64,000 bases of DNA from Sipunculus nudus (taxonomy: Eukaryota > Annelida > Sipuncula > Golfingiida > Sipunculidae). A program made the position numbers and the translations under genes. Below, in pieces: positions 10,334-22,849 of this stretch. How positions within the stretch are numbered: the first letter of the stretch is position 1; every line of letters begins with the position of its first letter. The stretch lies in assembly GCA_026874595.1 (NCBI GenBank), contig CM049307.1:54478370-54542369 (forward strand), in the 5' to 3' direction. The notes below the pieces were generated by a model that saw only the letters and a list, made by a program, of their open reading frames with translations, did not search any database and was not told the DNA's origin.

Positions 10334-13250
10334 TTAGGAAAGTCTGTGCCATGTTTGTGACAATCTTGTGACAGTGACAATCTTGTGACACACACCCTTT
10401 ATACTTGCTTGTAAATTTTCATGGGAAAGTCTGTGCCATGTTTGTGACAATCTTGTGACAGTGACAATCTTGTGACACACACCCTTTATAATTGCTTGTA
10501 AAATTGCTTGGGAAAGTCTATGCCATGTTTGTGACAAACTTGTGACAGTGACAATCTTGTGACACACCCTTTATACTTGCTTGTAAATTTGTTTGGGAAA
10601 GTCTATGCCATGTTTGTGACAATCTTGTGACAATCTTGTGACACACTCCCTTTATGCTTGCTTGCAAATTTGCTTGGGAAAGTCTATGCCATGTTTGTGA
10701 CAATCTTGTGACAGTGACAATCTTGCGACACACACCCTTTATACTTGGTTGTAAATTTGCTTAGGAAAGTCTGTGCCATGTTTGTGACAATCTTGTGACA
10801 GTGACAATCTTGTGACACACACCCTTTATACTTGCTTGTAAATTTGTTTGGGAAAGTCTATGCCATGTTTGTGACAATCTTGTGACAATCTTGTGACACA
10901 CTCCCTTTATGCTTGCTTGTAAATTTGCTTGGGAAAGTCTATGCCAAGTTTGTGACAATCTTGTGACAGTGACAATCTTGTGACACACACCCTTTATAAT
11001 TGCTGGTAAAATTGCTTGGGAAAGTCTATGCCATGTTTGTGACAATCTTGTGACAGTGACAATCTTGTGACACACACCCTTTATACTTACTTGTAAATTT
11101 GCTTAGGAAAGTCTGAGCCATGTTTGTGACAATCTTGTGACAGTGACAATCTTGTGACACACACCCTTTATACTTGCTTGTAAAATTGTTTGGGAAAGTC
11201 TATGTCATGTTTGTGACAATCTTGTGACAGTGACAATCTTGTGACACACACCCTTTATGCTTGCTGGTAAATTTGCTTAGGAAAGTCTGTGCCATGTTTG
11301 TGACAATCTTGTGACAGTGACAATCTTGTGACACACACCCTTTATACTTGCTTGTAAATTTGTTTGGGAAAGTCTATGTCATGTTTGTGACAATCTTGTG
11401 ACAATCTTGTGACACACTCCCTTTATGCTTGCTGGTAAATTTGCTTGGGAAAGTCTGTGTCATGTTTGTGACAATCTTGTGACAGTGACAATCTTGTGAC
11501 ACACACCCTTTATACTTGCTTGTAAATTTGCTTGGGAAAGTCTGTGCCATGTTTGTGACAATCTTGTGACAGTGACAATCTTGTGACACAATCCCTTTAT
11601 ACTTGCTTGTAAATTTGCTTGGGACAGTCTATGCCATGTTTGTGACAATCTTGTGACAGTGACAATCTTGTGACACACACCCTTTATACTTGCTAGTAAA
11701 TTTTCATAGGAAAGTCTGTGCCATGTTTGTGACAATCTTGTGACAGTGACAATCTTGTGACACACACACTTTATACTTGCTTGTAAATTTGCTTAGGAAA
11801 GTCTGTGCCATGTTTGTGACAATCTTGTGACAGTGACAATCTTGTGACACACACCCTTTATACTTGCTTGTAAATTTTCATGGGAAAGTCTGTGCCATGT
11901 TTGTGACAATCTTGTGACAGTGACAATCTTGTGACACACACCCTTTATAATTGCTTGTAAAATTGCTTGGGAAAGTCTATGCCATGTTTGTGACAATCTT
12001 GTGACAGTGACAATCTTGTGACACACCCTTTATACTTGCTTGTAAATTTGTTTGGGAAAGTCTATGCCATGTTTGTGACAATCTTGTGACAATCTTGTGA
12101 CACACTCCCTTTATGCTTGCTTGTAAATTTGCTTGGGAAAGTCTATGCCATGTTTGTGACAATCTTGTGACAGTGACAATCTTGCGACACACACCCTTTA
12201 TACTTGGTTGTAAATTTGCTTAGGAAAGTCTGTGCCATGTTTGTGACAATCTTTGGACAGTGACAATCTTGTGACACACACCCTTTATACTTGCTTGTAA
12301 ATTTGTTTGGGAAAGTCTATGCCATGTTTGTGACAATCTTGTGACAATGTTGTGACACACTCCCTTTATGCTTGCTTGTAAATTTGCTTGGGAAAGTCTA
12401 TGCCAAGTTTGTGACAATCTTGTGACAGTGACAATCTTGTGACACACACCCTTTATAATTGCTGGTAAAATTGCTTGGGAAAGTCTATGCCATGTTTGCG
12501 ACAATCTTGTGACAGTGACAATCTTGTGACACACACCCTTTATACTTGCTTGTAAATTTGCTTAGGAAAGTCTGAGCCATGTTTGTGACAATCTTGTGAC
12601 AGTGACAATCTTGTGACACACACCCTTTATACTTGCTTGTAAAATTGTTTGGGAAAGTCTATGTCATGTTTGTGACAATCTTGTGACAGTGACAATCTTG
12701 TGACACACACCCTTTATGCTTGCTGGTAAATTTGCTTAGGAAAGTCTGTGCCATGTTTGTGACAATCTTGTGACAGTGACAATCTTGTGACACACACCCT
12801 TTATACTTGCTTGTAAATTTGTTTGGGAAAGTCTATGTCATGTTTGTGACAATCTTGTGACAATCTTGTGACACACTCCCTTTATGCTTGCTGGTAAATT
12901 TGCTTGGGGAAGTCTGTGCCATGTTTGTGACAATCTTGTGACAGTGACAATCTTGTGACACACACCCTTTATACTTGCTTGTAAATTTTCATGGGAAAGT
13001 CTGTGCCATGTTTGTGACAATCTTGTGACAGTGACAATCTTGTGAGACACACCCTTTATAATTGCTTGTAAAATTGCTTGGGAAAGTCTATGCCATGTTT
13101 GTGACAATCTTGTGACAGAGACAATCTTGTGACACACACCCTTTATACTTGCTTGTAAAATTGCTTGGGAAAGTCTATGCCATGTTTGTGACAACCTTGT
13201 GACAGTGACAATCTTGTGACACACACCCTTTATACTTCCTTGTAAATTTG
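10334..13250. repeat. Higher-order repeat in satellite S, period about 1459 bp
   Basis: The order of variant units from about 10334 recurs from about 11793. Three successive open-frame landmarks (10334/11793, 10518/11977, 10761/12220) and the unit near 11378/12837 are all offset by exactly 1459 bp with only a few differences. The segment was therefore duplicated as a multi-unit block. Confidence 0.8.
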
Positions 13251-16022
13251 CTTAGGAAAGTCTGTGCCATGTTTGTGACAATCTTGTGACAGTGACAATC
13301 TTGTGACACACACCCTTTATACTTGCTTGTAAATTTGTTTGGGAAAGTCTATGTCATGTTTGTGACAATCTTGTGACACACTCCCTTTATGCTTGCTGGT
13401 AAATTTGCTTGGGAAAGTCTATGCCATGTTTGTGACAATCTTGTGACAGTGACAATCTTGTGACACACACCCTTTTACTTGCTTGTAAATTTGCTTAGGA
13501 AAGTCTGTGCCATGTTTGTGACAATCTTGTGACAATCTTGTGACACACTCCCTTGATACTTGCTTGTAAATTTGCTTAGGAAAGTCTATGCCATGTTTGT
13601 GACAATCTTGTGACAGTGACAATCTTGTGACACACACCCTTTATACTTGCTTGTAAATTTGCTTGGGACAGTCTATGCCATGTTTGTGACAATCTTGTGA
13701 CAGTGACAATCTTGTGACACACACCCTTTATACTTGCTTGTAATTTTCATGGGAAAGTCTATGCCATGTTTGTGACAATCTTGTGACAGTGACAATCTTG
13801 TGACACACACCCTTTATAATTGCTTGTAAAATTGCTTGGGAAAGTCTATGCCATGTTTGTGACAATCTTGTGACAGTGACAATCTTGTGACACACACCCT
13901 TTATAATTGCTTGTAAAATTGCTTGGGAAAGTCTATGCCATGTTTGTGACAATCTTGTGACAGTGACAATCTTGTGACACACACCCTTTATACTTGCTTG
14001 TAAATTTGCTTAGAAAAGTCTGTGCCATGTTTGTGACAATCTTGTGACAGTGACAATCTTGTGACACACACCCTTTATACTTGCTTGTAAATTTGTTTGG
14101 GAAAGTCTGTGCCATGTTTGTGACAATCTTGTGACAATCTTGTGACACACTCCCTTTATGCTTGCTGGTAAATTTGCTTGGGAAAGTCTATGCCATGTTT
14201 GTGACAATCTTGTGACAATCTTGTGACACACTCCCTTTATGCTTGCTGGTAAATTTGCTTGGGAAAGTCTATGCCATGTTTGTGACAATCTTGTGACAGT
14301 GACAATCTGGTGACACACACCCTTTTACTTACTTGTAAATTTGCTTAGGAAAGTCTGTGCCATGTTTGTGACAATCTTGTGACAATCTTGTGACACACTC
14401 CCTTTATGCTTGCTGGTAAATTTGCTTGGGAAAGTCTATGCCATGTTTGTGACAATCTTGTGACAGTGACAATCTTGTGACACACACCCTTTATACTTGC
14501 TTGTAAATTTGCTTGGGACAGTCTATGCCATGTTTGTGACAATCTTGTGACAGTGACAATCTTGTGACACACACCCTTTATACTTGCTTGTATATTTTCA
14601 TGGGAAAGTCTGTGCCATGTTTGTGACAATCTTGTGACAGTGACAATCTTGTGACACACACCCTTTATAATTGCTTGTAAAATTGCTTGGGAAAGTCTAT
14701 GCCATGTTTGTGACAATCTTGTGACAGTGACAATCTTGTGACACACACCCTTTAGACTTGCTTGAAATTTGCTTAGGAAAGTCTGTGCCATGTTTGTGAC
14801 AATCTTGTGACAGTGACAATCTTGTGACACACACCCTTTATGCTTGCTTGTAAATTTGTTTTGTAAAGTCTATGCCATTTTTGTGACAATTTGTGACAAT
14901 CTTGTGACACACTCCCTTTATACTTGCTTGTAAATTTACTTAGGAAAGTCTGTGCCATGTTTGTGACAATCTTGTGACAGTGACAATCTTGTGACACACA
15001 CCCTTTATACTTGCTTGTAAATTTGTTTGGGAAAGTCTATGCCATGTTTGTGACAATCTTGTGACAATGTTGTGACACACTCCCTTTATGCTTGCTTGTA
15101 AATTTGCTTGGGAAAGTCTATGCCATGTTTGTGACAATCTTGTAACAATCTTGTGACACACTCCCTTTATGCTTGCTTGTAAATTTGCTTGGGAAAGTCT
15201 ATGCCATGTTTGTGACAATCTTGTGACAGTGACAATCTTGTGACACACACCCTTTATAATTGCTGGTAAAATTGCTTGGGAAAGTCTATGCCATGTTTGT
15301 GACAATCTTGTGACAGTGACAATCTTGTGACACACACCCTTGATACTTGCTTGTAAATTTGCTTAGGAAAGTCTGTGCCATGTTTGTGACAATCTTGTGA
15401 CAGTGACAATCTTTTGACACACACCCTTTATACTTGCTTGTAAATTTGTTTGGGAAAGTCTATGCCATGTTTGTGACAATCTTGTGACAATCTTGTGACA
15501 CACTCCCTTTATGCTTGCTGGTAAATTTGCTTGGGAAAGTCTATGCCATGTTTGTGACAATGTGACAGTGACAATCTTGTGACACACACCCTTTTACTTA
15601 CTTGTAAATTTGCTTAGGAAAGTCTGTGCCATGTTTGTGACAATCTTGTGACAATCTTGTGACACACTCCCTTTATGCTTGCTGGTAAATTTGCTTGGGA
15701 AAGTCTATGCCATGTTTGTGACAATCTTGTGACAGTGACAATCTTGTGACACACACCCTTGATACTTGCTTGTAAATTTGCTTGGGACAGTCTATGCCAT
15801 GTTTGTGACAATCTTGTGACAGTGACAATCTTGTGACACACACCCTTTATACTTGCTTGTAAATTTTCATGGGAAAGTCTGTGCCATGTTTGTGACAATC
15901 TTGTGACAGTGACAGTCTTGTGCCACACACCCTTTATAATTGCTTGTAAAATTGCTTGGGAAAGTCTATGCCATGTTTGTGACAATCTTGTGACAGTGAC
16001 AATCTTGTGACACACACCCTTT

Positions 16023-16582
16023 ATGCTTGCTTGTAAATTTGTTTTGTAAAGTCTATGCCATTTTTGTGACAATCTTGTGACAATCTTGTGACACACACCC
16101 TTTAGACTTGCTTGTAAATTTGTTTTGTAAAGTCTATGCCATTTTTGTGACAATCTTGTGACAATCTTGTGACACACACCCTTTAGACTTGCTTGTAAAT
16201 TTGTTTTGTAAAGTCTATGCCATTTTTGTGACAATCTTGTGACAATCTTGTGACACACACCCTTTAGACTTGCTTGTAAATTTGTTTTGTAAAGTCTATG
16301 CCATTTTTGTGACAATCTTGTGACAATCTTGTGACACACACCCTTTAGACTTGCTTGTAAATTTGTTTTGTAAAGTCTATGCCATTTTTGTGACAATCTT
16401 GTGACAATCTTGTGACACACACCCTTTAGACTTGCTTGTAAATTTGTTTTGTAAAGTCTATGCCATTTTTGTGACAATCTTGTGACAATCTTGTGACACA
16501 CACCCTTTATACTTGCTTGTAAATTTGTTTTGTAAAGTCTATGCCATTTTTGTGACAATCTTGTGACAATCTTGTGACACAC
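16023..16582 (-). repeat. Homogeneous 81-bp subtype run, copy 1
   Basis: Seven consecutive 81-bp units share TTTTGTAAAGTCTATGCC and CCATTTTTGTGAC instead of the usual GGGAAAGTC/CCATGTTTG. Most read CCCTTTAGACTTG. The run reappears at 18949-19506 and 22290-22849 as part of the higher-order repeat. Confidence 0.85.
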
Positions 16583-18948
16583 TCCCTTTATGCTTGCTTG
16601 TAAATTTGCTTAGGAAAGTCTGTGCCATGTTTGTGACAATCTTGTGACAATCTTGTGACACACACCCTTTATGCTTGCTTGTAAATTTGTTTTGTAAAGT
16701 CTATGCCATTTTTGTGACAATCTTGTGACAATCTTATGACACACTCCCTTTATACTTGCTTGTAAATTTGCTTAGGAAAGTCTGTGCCATGTTTGTGACA
16801 ATCTTGTGACAGTGACAATCTTGTGACACACACCCTTTATACTTGCTTGTAAATTTGTTTGGGAAAGTCTATGCCATGTTTGTGACAATCTTGTGACAAT
16901 CTTGTGACACACTCCCTTTATGCTTGCTTGTAAATTTGCTTGGGAAAGTCTATGCCATGTTTGTGACAATCTTGTGACAGTGACAATCTTGTGACACACT
17001 CCCTTTATACTTGCTTGTAAATTTGTTTGGGAAAGTCTATGCCATGTTTGTGACAATCTTGTGACAATCTTGTGACACACTCCCTTTATGCTTGCTTGTA
17101 AATTTGCTTGGGAAAGTCTATGCCATGTTTGTGACAATCTTGTGACAGTGACAATCTTGTGGCACACACCCTTTATACTTGCTTGTAAATTTGCTTAGGA
17201 AGGTCTGTGCCATGTTTGTGACAATCTTGTGACAATCTTGTGACACACACCCTTTATGCTTGCTTGTAAATTTGTTTTGTAAAGTCTATGCCATTTTTGT
17301 GACAATCTTGTGACAATCTTATGACACACTCCCTTTATACTTGCTTGTAAATTTGCTTAGGAAAGTCTGTGCCATGTTTGTGACAATCTTGTGACAGTGA
17401 CAATCTTGTGACACACTCCCTTTATACTTGCTTGTAAATTTGTTTGGGAAAGTCTATGCCATGTTTGTGACAATCTTGTGACAATCTTGTGACACACTCC
17501 CTTTATGCTTGCTTGTAAATTTGCTTGGGAAAGTCTATGCCATGTTTGTGACAATCTTGTGACAGTGACAATCTTGTGACACACACCCTTTATACTTGCT
17601 TGTAAATTTGCTTAGGAAGGTCTGTGCCATGTTTGTGACAATCTTGTGACAATCTTGTGACACACACCCTTTATGCTTGCTTGTAAATTTGTTTTGTAAA
17701 GTCTATGCCATTTTTGTGACAATCTTGTGACAATCTTATGACACACTCCCTTTATACTTGCTTGTAAATTTGCTTAGGAAAGTCTGTGCCATGTTTGTGA
17801 CAATCTTGTGACAGTGACAATCTTGTGACACACACCCTTTATACTTGCTTGTAAATTTGTTTGGGAAAGTCTATGCCATGTTTGTGACAATCTTGTGACA
17901 ATCTTGTGACACACTCCCTTTATGCTTGCTTGTAAATTTGCTTGGGAAAGTCTATGCCATGTTTGTGACAATCTTGTGACAGTGACAATCTTGTGACACA
18001 CACCCTTTATACTTGCTTGTAAATTGCTTAGGAAAGTCTGTGCCATGTTTGTGACAATCTTGTGACAGTGACAATCTTGTGGCACACACCCTTTATACTT
18101 GCTTGTAAATTTGTTTGGGAAAGTCTATGCCATGTTTGTGACAATCTTGTGACAATCTTGTGACACACTCCCTTTATGCTTGCTTGTAAATTTGCTTGGA
18201 AAAGTCTATGCCATGTTTGTGACAATCTTGTGACAGTGACAATCTTGTGACACACACCCTTTATAATTGCTTGTAAAATTGCTTGGGAAAGTCTATGCCA
18301 TGTTTGTGACAATCTTGTGACAGTGACAATCTTGTGACACACACCCTTTATACTTGCTTGTAAATTTGTTTGGGAAAGTCTATGCCATGTTTGTGACAAT
18401 CTTGTGACAATGTTGTGACACACTCCCTTTATGCTTGCTTGTAAATTTGCTTGGGAAAGTCTATGCCATGTTTGTGACAATCTTGTAACAATCTTGTGAC
18501 ACACTCCCTTTATGCTTGCTTGTAAATTTGCTTGGGAAAGTCTATGCCATGTTTGTGACAATCTTGTGACAGTGACAATCTTGTGACACACACCCTTTAT
18601 AATTGCTGGTAAAATTGCTTGGGAAAGTCTATGCCATGTTTGTGACAATCTTGTGACAGTGACAATCTTGTGACACACACCCTTGATACTTGCTTGTAAA
18701 TTTGCTTAGGAAAGTCTGTGCCATGTTTGTGACAATCTTGTGACAGTGACAATCTTTTGACACACACCCTTTATACTTGCTTGTAAATTTTCATGGGAAA
18801 GTCTGTGCCATGTTTGTGACAATCTTGTGACAGTGACAGTCTTGTGCCACACACCCTTTATAATTGCTTGTAAAATTGCTTGGGAAAGTCTATGCCATGT
18901 TTGTGACAATCTTGTGACAGTGACAATCTTGTGACACACACCCTTTAT

Positions 18949-19506
18949 GCTTGCTTGGAAATTTGTTTTGTAAAGTCTATGCCATTTTTGTGACAATCTT
19001 GTGACAATCTTGTGACACACACCCTTTAGACTTGCTTGTAAATTTGTTTTGTAAAGTCTATGCCATTTTTGTGACAATCTTGTGACAATCTTGTGACACA
19101 CACCCTTTAGACTTGCTTGTAAATTTGTTTTGTAAAGTCTATGCCATTTTTGTGACAATCTTGTGACAATCTTGTGACACACACCCTTTAGACTTGCTTG
19201 TAAATTTGTTTTGTAAAGTCTATGCCATTTTTGTGACAATCTTGTGACAATCTTGTGACACACACCCTTTAGACTTGCTTGTAAATTTGTTTTGTAAAGT
19301 CTATGCCATTTTTGTGACAATCTTGTGACAATCTTGTGACACACACCCTTTAGACTTGCTTGTAAATTTGTTTTGTAAAGTCTATGCCATTTTTGTGACA
19401 ATCTTGTGACAATCTTGTGACACACACCCTTTATACTTGCTTGTAAATTTGTTTTGTAAAGTCTATGCCATTTTTGTGACAATCTTGTGACAATCTTGTG
19501 ACACAC
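18949..19506 (-). repeat. Homogeneous 81-bp subtype run, copy 2
   Basis: Second occurrence of the seven-unit run, differing from the first by very few bases (for example GCTTGGAAATTTG in its first unit). It follows the same preceding units as copy 1. Confidence 0.85.
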
Positions 19507-22289
19507 TCCCTTTATGCTTGCTTGTAAATTTGCTTAGGAAAGTCTGTGCCATGTTTGTGACAATCTTGTGACAATCTTGTGACACACACCCTTTATGCTT
19601 GCTTGTAAATTTGTTTTGTAAAGTCTATGCCATTTTTGTGACAATCTTGTGACAATCTTATGACACACTCCCTTTATACTTGCTTGTAAATTTGCTTAGG
19701 AAAGTCTGTGCCATGTTTGTGACAATCTTGTGACAGTGACAATCTTGTGACACACACCCTTTATACTTGCTTGTAAATTTGTTTGGGAAAGTCTATGCCA
19801 TGTTTGTGACAATCTTGTGACAATCTTGTGACACACTCCCTTTATGCTTGCTTGTAAATTTGCTTGGGAAAGTCTATGCCATGTTTGTGACAATCTTGTG
19901 ACAGTGACAATCTTGTGACACACTCCCTTTATACTTGCTTGTAAATTTGTTTGGGAAAGTCTATGCCATGTTTGTGACAATCTTGTGACAATCTTGTGAC
20001 ACACTCCCTTTATGCTTGCTTGTAAATTTGCTTGGGAAAGTCTATGCCATGTTTGTGACAATCTTGTGACAGTGACAATCTTGTGGCACACACCCTTTAT
20101 ACTTGCTTGTAAATTTGCTTAGGAAGGTCTGTGCCATGTTTGTGACAATCTTGTGACAATCTTGTGACACACACCCTTTATGCTTGCTTGTAAATTTGTT
20201 TTGTAAAGTCTATGCCATTTTTGTGACAATCTTGTGACAATCTTATGACACACTCCCTTTATACTTGCTTGTAAATTTGCTTAGGAAAGTCTGTGCCATG
20301 TTTGTGACAATCTTGTGACAGTGACAATCTTGTGACACACTCCCTTTATACTTGCTTGTAAATTTGTTTGGGAAAGTCTATGCCATGTTTGTGACAATCT
20401 TGTGACAATCTTGTGACACACTCCCTTTATGCTTGCTTGTAAATTTGCTTGGGAAAGTCTATGCCATGTTTGTGACAATCTTGTGACAGTGACAATCTTG
20501 TGACACACACCCTTTATACTTGCTTGTAAATTTGCTTAGGAAGGTCTGTGCCATGTTTGTGACAATCTTGTGACAATCTTGTGACACACACCCTTTATGC
20601 TTGCTTGTAAATTTGTTTTGTAAAGTCTATGCCATTTTTGTGACAATCTTGTGACAATCTTATGACACACTCCCTTTATACTTGCTTGTAAATTTGCTTA
20701 GGAAAGTCTGTGCCATGTTTGTGACAATCTTGTGACAGTGACAATCTTGTGACACACACCCTTTATACTTGCTTGTAAATTTGTTTGGGAAAGTCTATGC
20801 CATGTTTGTGACAATCTTGTGACAATCTTGTGACACACTCCCTTTATGCTTGCTTGTAAATTTGCTTGGGAAAGTCTATGCCATGTTTGTGACAATCTTG
20901 TGACAGTGACAATCTTGTGACACACACCCTTTATACTTGCTTGTAAATTGCTTAGGAAAGTCTGTGCCATGTTTGTGACAATCTTGTGACAGTGACAATC
21001 TTGTGGCACACACCCTTTATACTTGCTTGTAAATTTGTTTGGGAAAGTCTATGCCATGTTTGTGACAATCTTGTGACAATCTTGTGACACACTCCCTTTA
21101 TGCTTGCTTGTAAATTTGCTTGGAAAAGTCTATGCCATGTTTGTGACAATCTTGTGACAGTGACAATCTTGTGACACACACCCTTTATAATTGCTTGTAA
21201 AATTGCTTGGGAAAGTCTATGCCATGTTTGTGACAATCTTGTGACAGTGACAATCTTGTGACACACACCCTTTATACTTGCTTGTAAATTTGTTTGGGAA
21301 AGTCTATGCCATGTTTGTGACAATCTTGTGACAATGTTGTGACACACTCCCTTTATGCTTGCTTGTAAATTTGCTTGGGAAAGTCTATGCCATGTTTGTG
21401 ACAATCTTGTAACAATCTTGTGACACACTCCCTTTATGCTTGCTTGTAAATTTGCTTGGGAAAGTCTATGCCATGTTTGTGACAATCTTGTGACAGTGAC
21501 AATCTTGTGACACACACCCTTTATAATTGCTGGTAAAATTGCTTGGGAAAGTCTATGCCATGTTTGTGACAATCTTGTGACAGTGACAATCTTGTGACAC
21601 ACACCCTTGATACTTGCTTGTAAATTTGCTTAGGAAAGTCTGTGCCATGTTTGTGACAATCTTGTGACAGTGACAATCTTTTGACACACACCCTTTATAC
21701 TTGCTTGTAAATTTGTTTGGGAAAGTCTATGCCATGTTTGTGACAATCTTGTGACAATCTTGTGACACACTCCCTTTATGCTTGCTGGTAAATTTGCTTG
21801 GGAAAGTCTATGCCATGTTTGTGACAATGTGACAGTGACAATCTTGTGACACACACCCTTTTACTTACTTGTAAATTTGCTTAGGAAAGTCTGTGCCATG
21901 TTTGTGACAATCTTGTGACAATCTTGTGACACACTCCCTTTATGCTTGCTGGTAAATTTGCTTGGGAAAGTCTATGCCATGTTTGTGACAATCTTGTGAC
22001 AGTGACAATCTTGTGACACACACCCTTGATACTTGCTTGTAAATTTGCTTGGGACAGTCTATGCCATGTTTGTGACAATCTTGTGACAGTGACAATCTTG
22101 TGACACACACCCTTTATACTTGCTTGTAAATTTTCATGGGAAAGTCTGTGCCATGTTTGTGACAATCTTGTGACAGTGACAGTCTTGTGCCACACACCCT
22201 TTATAATTGCTTGTAAAATTGCTTGGGAAAGTCTATGCCATGTTTGTGACAATCTTGTGACAGTGACAATCTTGTGACACACACCCTTT

Positions 22290-22849
22290 ATGCTTGCTTG
22301 TAAATTTGTTTTGTAAAGTCTATGCCATTTTTGTGACAATCTTGTGACAATCTTGTGACACACACCCTTTAGACTTGCTTGTAAATTTGTTTTGTAAAGT
22401 CTATGCCATTTTTGTGACAATCTTGTGACAATCTTGTGACACACACCCTTTAGACTTGCTTGTAAATTTGTTTTGTAAAGTCTATGCCATTTTTGTGACA
22501 ATCTTGTGACAATCTTGTGACACACACCCTTTAGACTTGCTTGTAAATTTGTTTTGTAAAGTCTATGCCATTTTTGTGACAATCTTGTGACAATCTTGTG
22601 ACACACACCCTTTAGACTTGCTTGTAAATTTGTTTTGTAAAGTCTATGCCATTTTTGTGACAATCTTGTGACAATCTTGTGACACACACCCTTTAGACTT
22701 GCTTGTAAATTTGTTTTGTAAAGTCTATGCCATTTTTGTGACAATCTTGTGACAATCTTGTGACACACACCCTTTATACTTGCTTGTAAATTTGTTTTGT
22801 AAAGTCTATGCCATTTTTGTGACAATCTTGTGACAATCTTGTGACACAC
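22290..22849 (-). repeat. Homogeneous 81-bp subtype run, copy 3
   Basis: Third occurrence, 6267 bp from copy 1, with an identical derived reading across 21881-22849 and 15614-16582. Confidence 0.85.

Noticed and set aside
15614-16582. 322-codon open frame on the minus strand as a repeat protein gene
   Set aside because: It is an exact by-product of 81/87-bp tandem units. A second frame is open in the same units, stops come from one common variant, there is no signal, splice or conserved domain, and the reading switches strand when the satellite does.
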